From: an uncultured Muribaculaceae bacterium
GTDB lineage: Bacteria > Bacteroidota > Bacteroidia > Bacteroidales > Muribaculaceae
DNA length: 64,000 nucleotides
Direction of reading: 5' to 3'
NCBI GenBank assembly: GCA_910578395.1
Contig: CAJTPZ010000001.1
Coordinates: 1 to 64,000 of the forward strand
Under the pieces are notes generated by a model. It searched no databases and was not told the origin of the DNA. It saw only the letters and a list, made by a program, of their open reading frames with translations. The position numbers and the translations under genes were made by a program. Below, piece by piece: positions 18,351 through 26,437 of this stretch (position 1 is the first letter of the stretch; each line of letters starts with the position of its first letter).

Positions 18351-21300
18351 ATGAGTATCAGAAAGCATGTAGCTGTGTTGCTTTCTTTTGTTTTCTCAGT
18401 GAGCCTTTACGCTCAATCGGGAGGCAAATTCCAAGTAACCGGTAATGTAAGCGACTCCGATGGTGAGCCACTTGCAGGTGTGACAGTATCAGTAAAAGAG
18501 CAACCGTCGATCGCAGTTGCCTCTGATATCAACGGAAATTACAGAATCTCGGTTCCCGGCAAGAACAGCACTCTTAAATTCAGCTACATCGGCATGAAAC
18601 CTGCCGAAGAGAAAGTAAACGGACGTAATGTGATCAACGTGACCATGACGAGCATGGCCACCGAGCTCGACGACGTTGTGGTCGTGGGTTACGGCAGTCA
18701 GTCGCGCGAAATGTTGACAACATCTATCTCCAAGGTCGACAACAAAGTGCTCGAAAACGTGCCCTACACCAACCTCACGCAGGCTCTTCAGGGCTCGGTT
18801 TCGGGTGTGCGCGTGCAGAGCACCACGGGTCAACCAGGCGAAAAATCACGTATCATCGTGCGTGGCGGCACTTCGATCCAGAACCCCGACACAGCAGAGC
18901 CTCTCTATGTTGTCGACGGCATAACCCGCGACAACATCAACCACATCTCGGCCAACGATATCGAATCGATTCAGGTGCTTAAAGATGCCGCTTCGACTTC
19001 AATCTACGGTGCCAAGGGTTCCAACGGCGTTGTGATCATAACTACCAAGTCGGCCAAAGATGGCAAGGCTACAGTGAATTACACCTACGACCTGACTTTC
19101 TCCAAGATCGGCAAGACATATGATTTTGCCAGCGCCGAGGAGTATATCACATTCCAGCGTGTCAACCGCAATCCATCAACCAGCCCCGCTATAACCGATA
19201 GCCAGCACTGGTGGTCGTCACAGTCGACACCCTTCGGCACCGGCAACAACCTATCAAACGACTGCTGGTACACCACCCAATACCTCACTGACGCCAACAA
19301 GCACAAGCTTCAGGAGGGCTGGAAGTCGATGCCTGACCCCGAGGATCCCTCAAAGACCCTTATTTTCCAGGAAAACAACTGGCAGAACCTTGCTCTCCGC
19401 ACCGGTATCTCGCACAATCACCACATGGAGGTGGGCGGCAGCTCGGATCGCGCGAAATTCCTCGCCGGTATCGGCTACATGACCACTGAGGGAACTCTGA
19501 AAGGGACGGATTATGACCGTCTGTCGTTCAACTTGAACGGCGAGGTGAACATTCTGAAAAACCTGAGTATCAACGCCAGAATGTACTTCACCCAGACGAC
19601 CAAAAATGACTCTCCGTTCTCCTTGGCGGGAGCTTTCTATCGCATTCCCGGTACAGCACCGACAACCAAGATTTATAATGAGGACGGCTCGCTAACTTAC
19701 GGCACAAGCTGGGGTGAGGCCAACCCGCTTTACGCACTCAACATTGTCAAACCCAAAAACAAGACAAGAACCCAGAACCAGACCTACACTTTCGGAGGTA
19801 ACTGGAACATCCTCCCGGAGCTTTCGTTTAAGCCGACGGTTTCGATGTACCGCGCTCTGACGATGTTAGACAAATTTACTCCGAGCCATTACAACGGCCG
19901 ATGGATCGACAACACACGCGAAGCATCTGCTGAACGACACATAGAGACGCACTATCAGGTAGATGCAGTGCTGAACTACATTAAGACCTTCAAGGAGGAC
20001 CACAACCTCAACGTGATGCTCGGTCTCAACTACACCCAGCGTGACTACGACGATGTGTGGGCAGCAGGTAAGGGTGGAAGCACCAACAACATCACTACTG
20101 TGAATGGTATCGCAGAAAAGACAACAGCATCCAGCTCGACCTCAACCCACAAGATGATGGGTTACTTCGGCCGTATCAACTACAACTATAAGAACAAGTA
20201 TCTGCTCACACTCACCGCTCGCTACGACGGTGCATCGAACCTCGGTAAGAACAACCGCTACGGTTTCTTCCCGGGCGCATCGGTGGGCTGGCGTATCGAC
20301 CAGGAGGACTTCTATCCCGAGGATCTGAAGCGCAATCTTCAGGCCAAGATACGTGCGAGCTATGGTGTGAACGGTAATATCAACGGTCTCGCCGACTGGA
20401 CCTCCTACGGTTACTACAGCGGCGGCGCGACCCACTTCGGTAACGCTGCAATACGCATGGGGTTCCCAGCCAACGACGATGTGAAGTGGGAGCGCTCAAA
20501 GACATTTGACATCGGCGCTGACTTCAAGATCTGGGACAACCGCATCGACCTGACCATCGACTGGTTCCGCAGAAGAACCGACGACCTCATTACCATGTTC
20601 ACGATGCCTTATTCAACCGGTCTGGGTAGCGTCTACACCAACAACGGCAGCCTTGAGAACAAGGGTCTTGAGATCGAAGTAAACGCACGCGTGCTCAACT
20701 TCGACAAAGACGGCGTGTGGCGCATCGGTTTCAACGCATCGAAGGTGACCAATAAAATCCTCGCGCTCCCTGCAAACGGCGTGGAAAACAACCGTCAGGG
20801 CGGTGCACTCATCTACGACCCGAAGAAGGGTAAAAACGTATGGGTAGGCGGCCTACAAGAGGGAGGCGGAATCGGTAACCACCTGATTTTATATGATTTC
20901 AAGGGCGTTTACAAGACCGACGAAGAGGCTGCCAAAGCACCATTCCACAAACTGTGTCTTTCCTCGGACCCCAACAAAACACAATATGGTGGCGACGCAA
21001 TTTTCAACGATACTAATGGCGACGGTGTCCTTGATGAGTATGACCGCATTTACGCAGGTAACTCGCTTCCCGACTGGACCGGCGGTATCAACACCTCGCT
21101 CTCATGGAAAGGTCTCGAGCTTTATATGCGCGCCGACTATACACTTGGTCACTCTATCTTCAACTGGGCCAAGAACTTCATGGACTACAGTATGTCGCAC
21201 GACAGCAACTTCACAACAGATATCGTGAAGTATTCATGGCAAAAGCAGGGCGACAATGCCAAGATGCCTCGCTACAATGTGGGCAACGAGTGCTCATGCA

Positions 21301-21560
21301 GCTCCGACGGTACCTACCAGAGCACACTCTACCTTGAGAAGGGAGACTTCCTGTGCATGCGTGAAATCACCCTGTCATACAACTTCTGCCCCGAGATCTT
21401 CAAAAAAGCGCGTCTGAGCAACGTCCGCGTGGCAGTAACAGGAAGCAACCTCTTCTACATCACCGGCTACAAGGGTCTGAACCCCGAGGAGGGCGGTGTG
21501 GACGACGGCCGCTACTCGCTGCCGCGCAACGTGACATGTTCAGTAGGTCTAACATTCTAA
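18351..21560 (+). CDS. SusC/RagA-type TonB-dependent outer-membrane transporter
   Basis: A 1069-residue outer-membrane beta-barrel that imports glycan fragments bound by its SusD partner, driven by TonB. In order it shows a signal peptide (1-21, SLYAQ), a carboxypeptidase-D-like regulatory domain (about 25-105), the TonB-box region and plug (ELDDVVVVGYG, then LQGSVSGVRV and IIVRGG), and a barrel ending in an aromatic residue (SVGLTF). There is no extra N-terminal STN domain, which fits the lack of an anti-sigma gene nearby. It is the first gene of the PUL, 12 nt ahead of susD. Codon use looks more GC-rich than in neighbours, as often seen in highly expressed genes. Confidence 0.95.
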   Translation: MSIRKHVAVLLSFVFSVSLYAQSGGKFQVTGNVSDSDGEPLAGVTVSVKEQPSIAVASDINGNYRISVPGKNSTLKFSYIGMKPAEEKVNGRNVINVTMTSMATELDDVVVVGYGSQSREMLTTSISKVDNKVLENVPYTNLTQALQGSVSGVRVQSTTGQPGEKSRIIVRGGTSIQNPDTAEPLYVVDGITRDNINHISANDIESIQVLKDAASTSIYGAKGSNGVVIITTKSAKDGKATVNYTYDLTFSKIGKTYDFASAEEYITFQRVNRNPSTSPAITDSQHWWSSQSTPFGTGNNLSNDCWYTTQYLTDANKHKLQEGWKSMPDPEDPSKTLIFQENNWQNLALRTGISHNHHMEVGGSSDRAKFLAGIGYMTTEGTLKGTDYDRLSFNLNGEVNILKNLSINARMYFTQTTKNDSPFSLAGAFYRIPGTAPTTKIYNEDGSLTYGTSWGEANPLYALNIVKPKNKTRTQNQTYTFGGNWNILPELSFKPTVSMYRALTMLDKFTPSHYNGRWIDNTREASAERHIETHYQVDAVLNYIKTFKEDHNLNVMLGLNYTQRDYDDVWAAGKGGSTNNITTVNGIAEKTTASSSTSTHKMMGYFGRINYNYKNKYLLTLTARYDGASNLGKNNRYGFFPGASVGWRIDQEDFYPEDLKRNLQAKIRASYGVNGNINGLADWTSYGYYSGGATHFGNAAIRMGFPANDDVKWERSKTFDIGADFKIWDNRIDLTIDWFRRRTDDLITMFTMPYSTGLGSVYTNNGSLENKGLEIEVNARVLNFDKDGVWRIGFNASKVTNKILALPANGVENNRQGGALIYDPKKGKNVWVGGLQEGGGIGNHLILYDFKGVYKTDEEAAKAPFHKLCLSSDPNKTQYGGDAIFNDTNGDGVLDEYDRIYAGNSLPDWTGGINTSLSWKGLELYMRADYTLGHSIFNWAKNFMDYSMSHDSNFTTDIVKYSWQKQGDNAKMPRYNVGNECSCSSDGTYQSTLYLEKGDFLCMREITLSYNFCPEIFKKARLSNVRVAVTGSNLFYITGYKGLNPEEGGVDDGRYSLPRNVTCSVGLTF

Positions 21561-21572
21561 AAATTAAGAAAA

Positions 21573-23093
21573 ATGAAATATAATTTCAATATCATAAAGA
21601 AAGCTGTGCTCGGCCTACTGATTGCCTCTTCAATGGCCGGTTGCGATAGCGTGTTCGATATTACCGACGAGAGTATCATCGGCGGATCCTCTTTCTGGAA
21701 AACCGAAGAGGATGTAAAGTCGGCAACTCAGGGTCTCTACACCTACCTGCGTTCATGCGACGGCACATTGTTTGTACTCGGCGAGCTACGCTCGGAAACA
21801 GCCGGCCCCAACTCACGCGGAGCAGGAGGCGGCTTGGAGATGTATTACCGTAACACGCTGACACCAGCGACCATAGAGGCGAACTGGCATGTGTTCTATC
21901 AGCTTGTCAACTTCGCCAACTGCATAATCAAATATGGTGGGAATGTGAAGTTTGAAGTTGAGGCCAACAAGAACTACTATCTTGCACAGGCCTACATCTC
22001 ACGTGCATGGGCTTACTTCGTGATGACCCGTGCATGGGGAGACCTGATCATCCGCACCGAACCGGTTGAGGGTAACGCTCCCGATCTTATCTACAAGAAG
22101 CGTTCACCCAAAGAAGAGGTGATGGCTCTCATCAAGAGCGATATCGACAAGGCCATCGAACTTTTCGGCACACACGAGAGCTCGGGTGCAGCTGCAAGCG
22201 GCCGCATCTACTGGAACAAGCCCGCTGCTCTTGCCCTTAAGGCCGATGCATATCTGTGGAGTGCCAAGGTACTCGGCGGCGGCGAATCCGACCTGCGTAC
22301 TGCCCTTGCAGCAACCGAGCAAATTACAAGCATGACAGCCGACGACTACATTGAGCTGACAAGCGACTACGCAAAGATTTTCGACTACAACAACAAATTT
22401 AACGGCGAGCTGCTCTTCTGTCTCAACTACCAGAAGAATGAGGCCGAAAATAACTTCTACTCCAATTGCTGGTGCCACCAGGGCGATGTTCCCCTGCACA
22501 TTGACGAGGAGACCGATGCCATCCTGAATCCCTGCAGCGGCCAGGGCATAGCTACCCCGACGCCTGAACTCCGCAACGCCTTTGATGCCGACGACACCCG
22601 CAAGGCCGGCACACTCTTTGAGGTTTATGCAATCGAGGAGGACGGCAGCAGGACCTACAACACCAGCATCGTGCTCAAGGGCAAAGGCATGGTGGAGAAC
22701 GGCAAGCGCTACTACATGAACCATGTGATCCTCTACCGCTACGCCGACGTGATACTGATGCGCGCTGAAGCCAAGAACGCTCTCGGCATGGATCCGACCG
22801 AGGAGATCAACATGATACGTGAGCGCGCCTACGGCGACAAATTCGAGGAACACAAGTTCACGGCCGGCTCCAAGGAGTACAACGACGAGGTTATTCTCGA
22901 GGAGCGTCTCAAGGAGTTCTCCTTCGAGTGCAAGCGCTGGTTTGACCTCGTGCGCTTCGACAAGGTATTCGACAAGGTACCCTCGCTCAAGGACAAGAAA
23001 GGGCAGGATTACCTCAAGTGGTTCCCCATCAGCCTCGGCACCATCAGCGTAGAGCATCTGGTAGAACAGAATCCCGGCTGGGGCAACAATTGA
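21573..23093 (+). CDS. SusD/RagB-type surface glycan-binding lipoprotein
   Basis: A 506-residue surface lipoprotein forming the lid of the SusC transporter and binding the glycan. The lipobox is MAGC, with the lipidated Cys at 24. SusD-typical helical TPR-like stretches follow (YLAQAYISRAWAYFVMTRAWG near residue 140) and the C-terminal half has RYADVILMRAEAKN and the family ending LVEQNPGW. Immediately downstream of susC. Its substrate is not readable from sequence; the enzymes downstream point to a host-type glycan with sialic acid and N-acetylhexosamine. Confidence 0.94.
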   Translation: MKYNFNIIKKAVLGLLIASSMAGCDSVFDITDESIIGGSSFWKTEEDVKSATQGLYTYLRSCDGTLFVLGELRSETAGPNSRGAGGGLEMYYRNTLTPATIEANWHVFYQLVNFANCIIKYGGNVKFEVEANKNYYLAQAYISRAWAYFVMTRAWGDLIIRTEPVEGNAPDLIYKKRSPKEEVMALIKSDIDKAIELFGTHESSGAAASGRIYWNKPAALALKADAYLWSAKVLGGGESDLRTALAATEQITSMTADDYIELTSDYAKIFDYNNKFNGELLFCLNYQKNEAENNFYSNCWCHQGDVPLHIDEETDAILNPCSGQGIATPTPELRNAFDADDTRKAGTLFEVYAIEEDGSRTYNTSIVLKGKGMVENGKRYYMNHVILYRYADVILMRAEAKNALGMDPTEEINMIRERAYGDKFEEHKFTAGSKEYNDEVILEERLKEFSFECKRWFDLVRFDKVFDKVPSLKDKKGQDYLKWFPISLGTISVEHLVEQNPGWGNN

Positions 23094-23117
23094 CCGGTTA
23101 ATGATTGGTAAATAGGT

Positions 23118-23166
23118 AAGGGGGATCCTTTGAGAAAGACGGTTTTCCGGGGATCCCCTTTATTTC
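23118..23166 (+). terminator. hairpin between susD and the sialidase-like gene
   Basis: An 11-bp stem (23118-23128 with 23151-23161, one G-U pair) is followed by TATTTCATT. The next gene begins 36 nt later with no promoter visible, so this may be a partial terminator that lowers expression of the enzymes relative to susCD. Confidence 0.6.
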
Positions 23167-23196
23167 ATTGTACAACCCGATCCAGGCAAATTCATA

Positions 23197-24378
23197 ATGA
23201 AAAAATTATTTCTGACGACACTTCTTATGTTGTCGGTTATTGCCGGTGGCATATCGGCAAAAGACACGAAAACTACACCGGGGGCACATAAAATAAAAGA
23301 TGTCGTGATCTACGCCGATTCAATGTTTTATGTGGCATTCCCATCTGTGGTAAAAAGCGGCGATGAGTACCTTGTGGCTTTCAGGCGTGCCAAAAACCGG
23401 GTGTTCTTCAAGGAACCGTTCCCGACACACACCGACGAAAACAGCTACCTTGTAATGTTACGTTCAAAAGACGGGGAAAACTGGACGAAAACCCCTGAGC
23501 TGATCTATGCCAACCCATTCGGTGGCTCGCAGGATCCATGCCTTCTGGCCTTGCGTGACGGCACTCTGCTTTGCACAAGCTACGGATGGATGAACCTGCA
23601 GGAAAACGCGATCGAAAAACTCGTGCAACCGGTATTTCACGAGGGCAACTGGGTGTCGACCGGCGGTTATCTTCTACGTTCCCACGACAACGGCAAGACA
23701 TGGGAAGGACCTATCACCCCGATTCCGGTTAAGGACGCTGTATATAAAGATCCGTTCGGAAAACCTATGCCGGCCTACAACCGCGGTGCCCTATGGGAGG
23801 GTAAGAGCGGACGAATTTTCTGGGTCGTGGCAGCTATGGACGACTATCCGCTGACAAAGACCTCAAACCACCTGATCTATTCGGATGACAAGGGGGAGAC
23901 ATGGAATTATTCAGGCATCGTGGCCACACATGACAAATTTATCTTTAACGAGGCATCTGTCTACGAGACACCCAAAGGAGATATCGTAGCGTTCATACGC
24001 ACCGAAAATCCGGAAACACGGGCAGTCATTGCACGATCGACCGATGGAGGAAAAACTTTCAACTGGCAACCGACAGGTTTCTACGGTCATCCCTTAGCTG
24101 CTACACGTCTGCCAGACAATCGGGTGTTTCTTACCTACGGCTATCGCGAGAAACCGTGTGGCGTGCGTGCACGCATCTTGAATCCTGAATGTACGGACTT
24201 TGCTACCGCTGAGGAAATCATCCTCCGTGACGACAATGGCCCCGGTACCGACGTAGGCTATTCATGGCCTGTAGTAATGGATGAAAATCATGTTCTGGTA
24301 GTCTATTATATCACCCGCGAGGATGGGCTCCGCTACATTGGCGGCACAATCGTCGAAATAGATCCTTTAAAGAAATGA
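23197..24378 (+). CDS. sialidase-like (BNR / Asp-box) secreted hydrolase
   Basis: A 393-residue exported six-bladed propeller protein (signal peptide 1-21). Asp-box repeats are visible: SKDGENW, SHDNGKTW, SDDKGETW and STDGGKTF. Strand positions also carry arginine-rich motifs (VAFRRAKNR near residue 60). GH33 sialidases and several other hydrolases share this fold. The classical FRIP motif is not obvious, so the exact activity is uncertain. It is third in the PUL and its stop overlaps the start of the next gene by 4 nt, showing tight coupling. Most likely role: removal of a terminal sugar acid or related residue before GH20 action. Confidence 0.75.
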   Translation: MKKLFLTTLLMLSVIAGGISAKDTKTTPGAHKIKDVVIYADSMFYVAFPSVVKSGDEYLVAFRRAKNRVFFKEPFPTHTDENSYLVMLRSKDGENWTKTPELIYANPFGGSQDPCLLALRDGTLLCTSYGWMNLQENAIEKLVQPVFHEGNWVSTGGYLLRSHDNGKTWEGPITPIPVKDAVYKDPFGKPMPAYNRGALWEGKSGRIFWVVAAMDDYPLTKTSNHLIYSDDKGETWNYSGIVATHDKFIFNEASVYETPKGDIVAFIRTENPETRAVIARSTDGGKTFNWQPTGFYGHPLAATRLPDNRVFLTYGYREKPCGVRARILNPECTDFATAEEIILRDDNGPGTDVGYSWPVVMDENHVLVVYYITREDGLRYIGGTIVEIDPLKK

Positions 24379-25391
24379 CACGCTCATTATTGCTGATTGC
24401 CAGCATTCTGTTGCTTTCAGGATGCCGGCCTGACAACGGCGGCCTGATAGTTGACCGAGATGAAAACAAACTCTTCCTCAACTCCAGTACCGGCAAGAAA
24501 ATGATTGTGGACCTCGACATGTGCACCGACGTAGACGATGCCTGCGCGCTACGCATCGCCACAGCTCTCGACGATGACAGCGTCATAGACCTGCAGGCGG
24601 TGACATTGTCGGTGACCGGACCTAACAATCTTGAAGCAGTGCGCGGGTTTCTGCTGTATGATGGGAAACCTGACATACCTATCGGACGCAGCGTCGTCGA
24701 CAACGAACCGCATGAGTCGCCCTACTGGGACCTTATGGCCGAATATGACGACGGAAACGGCGATGTATATGACGCAGTAAGACTCTACCGAAAAGTGCTT
24801 GCCCAAACCGACAGCCCGGTGGATATTGTAACCACCGGTTATACCACCAATCTCGAACACCTGCTCAAAAGCGGTCCCGACGAATATTCGTCGCTTACAG
24901 GAACTGAACTTGTCAGACAGAAATGCGGACAGTTATATGTTGTAGCCACTACATATCCGCGCGGACACTGCAATAATGTCCATGTGACATTTGCCGCACG
25001 CAAAGCAGCCGACTATATCAACAGACACTGGCCGCTTCCGATACTGTTCTTCACCAACGAAGTAGGTGGCCGACTTATGTGTGGCGGCGGACTGCAGGCT
25101 GTCGACAAAGAGAAAAAGGACATAGTGACACGTTCGCTCCTTGCTTTCGGCACTCACGACGGCCGCGCGGCATGGGATCCGTTCGGCGTGTGGGCCGGCG
25201 CTCTGGCCTGCGGCGAAGCTACAAAGCTGGGATTCCGTCGCGGCAACCTGGAAATCGACGTTGCAACCGGCGATAACCAGTGGACCGACAATGAAAACGG
25301 ACGCCACTTCACGATTTATCCGCTCGAAGGAGACCGCGAATACTACAACCACGAGATGGACAGCTGGCTCATCAAGAAAGCTAAACTGTGA
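24375..25391 (+). CDS. nucleoside-hydrolase-like lipoprotein (first of two)
   Basis: A 338-residue protein with signal and lipobox LLSGC (Cys17), so it should be membrane-anchored outside the cytoplasm. The core resembles the inosine-uridine nucleoside hydrolase fold: IVDLDMCTDVDDACAL near residue 45 gives the acidic metal-binding cluster, followed by DIVTTGYTTNLEHLL. Canonical members hydrolyse N-glycosidic bonds of ribonucleosides. Whether this one does, or cleaves another N- or O-glycoside, is unknown. It overlaps the sialidase-like gene by 4 nt (ATGA) and precedes a paralogue, so both belong to the PUL operon. Confidence 0.72.
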   Translation: MTRSLLLIASILLLSGCRPDNGGLIVDRDENKLFLNSSTGKKMIVDLDMCTDVDDACALRIATALDDDSVIDLQAVTLSVTGPNNLEAVRGFLLYDGKPDIPIGRSVVDNEPHESPYWDLMAEYDDGNGDVYDAVRLYRKVLAQTDSPVDIVTTGYTTNLEHLLKSGPDEYSSLTGTELVRQKCGQLYVVATTYPRGHCNNVHVTFAARKAADYINRHWPLPILFFTNEVGGRLMCGGGLQAVDKEKKDIVTRSLLAFGTHDGRAAWDPFGVWAGALACGEATKLGFRRGNLEIDVATGDNQWTDNENGRHFTIYPLEGDREYYNHEMDSWLIKKAKL

Positions 25392-25405
25392 TAACTCCAG
25401 ATCCT

Positions 25406-26404
25406 ATGAAAGGACTTTACATATGCCTTGCAGTGGCAGCCGCCACGATCATGTGGGCCTGCGGGAACAGTAGCCCCAACTCCGGTGACACGACAGCAAG
25501 ACCCACAGTGAAGAATGTGATCATCGACGCCGACACCGATAATGAGGTTGATGACCTTATAGCAATAATGGGCGCCATGAAAGCCGACGAAGCTGGCGAA
25601 CTCGACATAATAGGACTGACGGCCGTGCAATGGGACGGCCGCAACGACACCCTGCCCGAAGGGAAGCCAAGCGGCTGGAACAGCCGTTCGGCATATACAA
25701 GCTGGCTGATGAACAACATCATGGCACAGATGCTCGGCCGCCCCGATCTGCCTCTCCTGAAAGGCAGCGACAAAAAGATTGTCTACAAAAAAGGAAGCAA
25801 CGACAACGAGGGCCGACCATGTGAGGCGGCAGACTTCATCATCGCCAAAGCCAAGGAACTGCCCGATGGAGAGAAACTGACCATCATAAGCACCGGAGCA
25901 CTGACCAACGTGGCGGCGGCCCTGATGCAAGACAGCACCATTGCCGACCGAATAGCGGTGTACTGGCTTGGCCAGACCTACGACGCCGAAAACGAGAACC
26001 GCTGGATAGGCGAGTATGAGTTCAACGTGTCGAATGACCTCGACGCTTTTGATCTGCTATGCGACACCGAAGACCTGGAGTTTCACATCATGCCGACCAA
26101 TGTGAGCTACGTGCTGTGGTTCAAGACCGCACACTCGGTTGATCAGCTTGAGACTCTTGGCAGTGCCGGAAAATTCACCGCCGACCGATGGCTGCAATGG
26201 ATGGGAGGCGACAAAAGCTCGGGCCGCATTATATGGGATCTGGCAATGATATATGCCATCACCAACCCGGAATTGGCGACACAAACCAAGGTGATGACTC
26301 CCGACTGGTGCACTCAGCGTGAAATAGACCTATATACCTCTATCGACGCCCCTAAAATGAGAGCTAAATTCTGGGAATCGATGGGGTGCCCCGACGAACA
26401 ATGA
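25406..26404 (+). CDS. nucleoside-hydrolase-like lipoprotein (second of two)
   Basis: A 332-residue exported protein with a lipoprotein-like N-terminus ending in MWAC. The motif IIDADTDNEVDDLIAI (near residue 38) matches the Ca2+-binding DxDxxxDD signature of nucleoside hydrolases, and ISTGALTNVAAAL matches a conserved helix. I start at the ATG at 25406; a GTG at 25388 overlapping the previous stop is also possible. It shares fold and motif position with its neighbour, but the two are strongly diverged, so they probably differ in substrate. Same operon as susCD. Confidence 0.72.
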   Translation: MKGLYICLAVAAATIMWACGNSSPNSGDTTARPTVKNVIIDADTDNEVDDLIAIMGAMKADEAGELDIIGLTAVQWDGRNDTLPEGKPSGWNSRSAYTSWLMNNIMAQMLGRPDLPLLKGSDKKIVYKKGSNDNEGRPCEAADFIIAKAKELPDGEKLTIISTGALTNVAAALMQDSTIADRIAVYWLGQTYDAENENRWIGEYEFNVSNDLDAFDLLCDTEDLEFHIMPTNVSYVLWFKTAHSVDQLETLGSAGKFTADRWLQWMGGDKSSGRIIWDLAMIYAITNPELATQTKVMTPDWCTQREIDLYTSIDAPKMRAKFWESMGCPDEQ

Positions 26405-26437
26405 TCACACCAAACAACAACAGCTAACACTACACTA

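Noticed and set aside
22104..23057. Long minus-strand open frame opposite susD
   Set aside because: It is antisense to a clear SusD gene, has Val/Leu/Ala-heavy composition typical of a mirror frame and matches no family.
24375..24560. Loss of a metal ligand in the first nucleoside-hydrolase-like protein
   Set aside because: The Cys in the acidic cluster aligns with a variable position of related sequences, so I do not claim inactivity.
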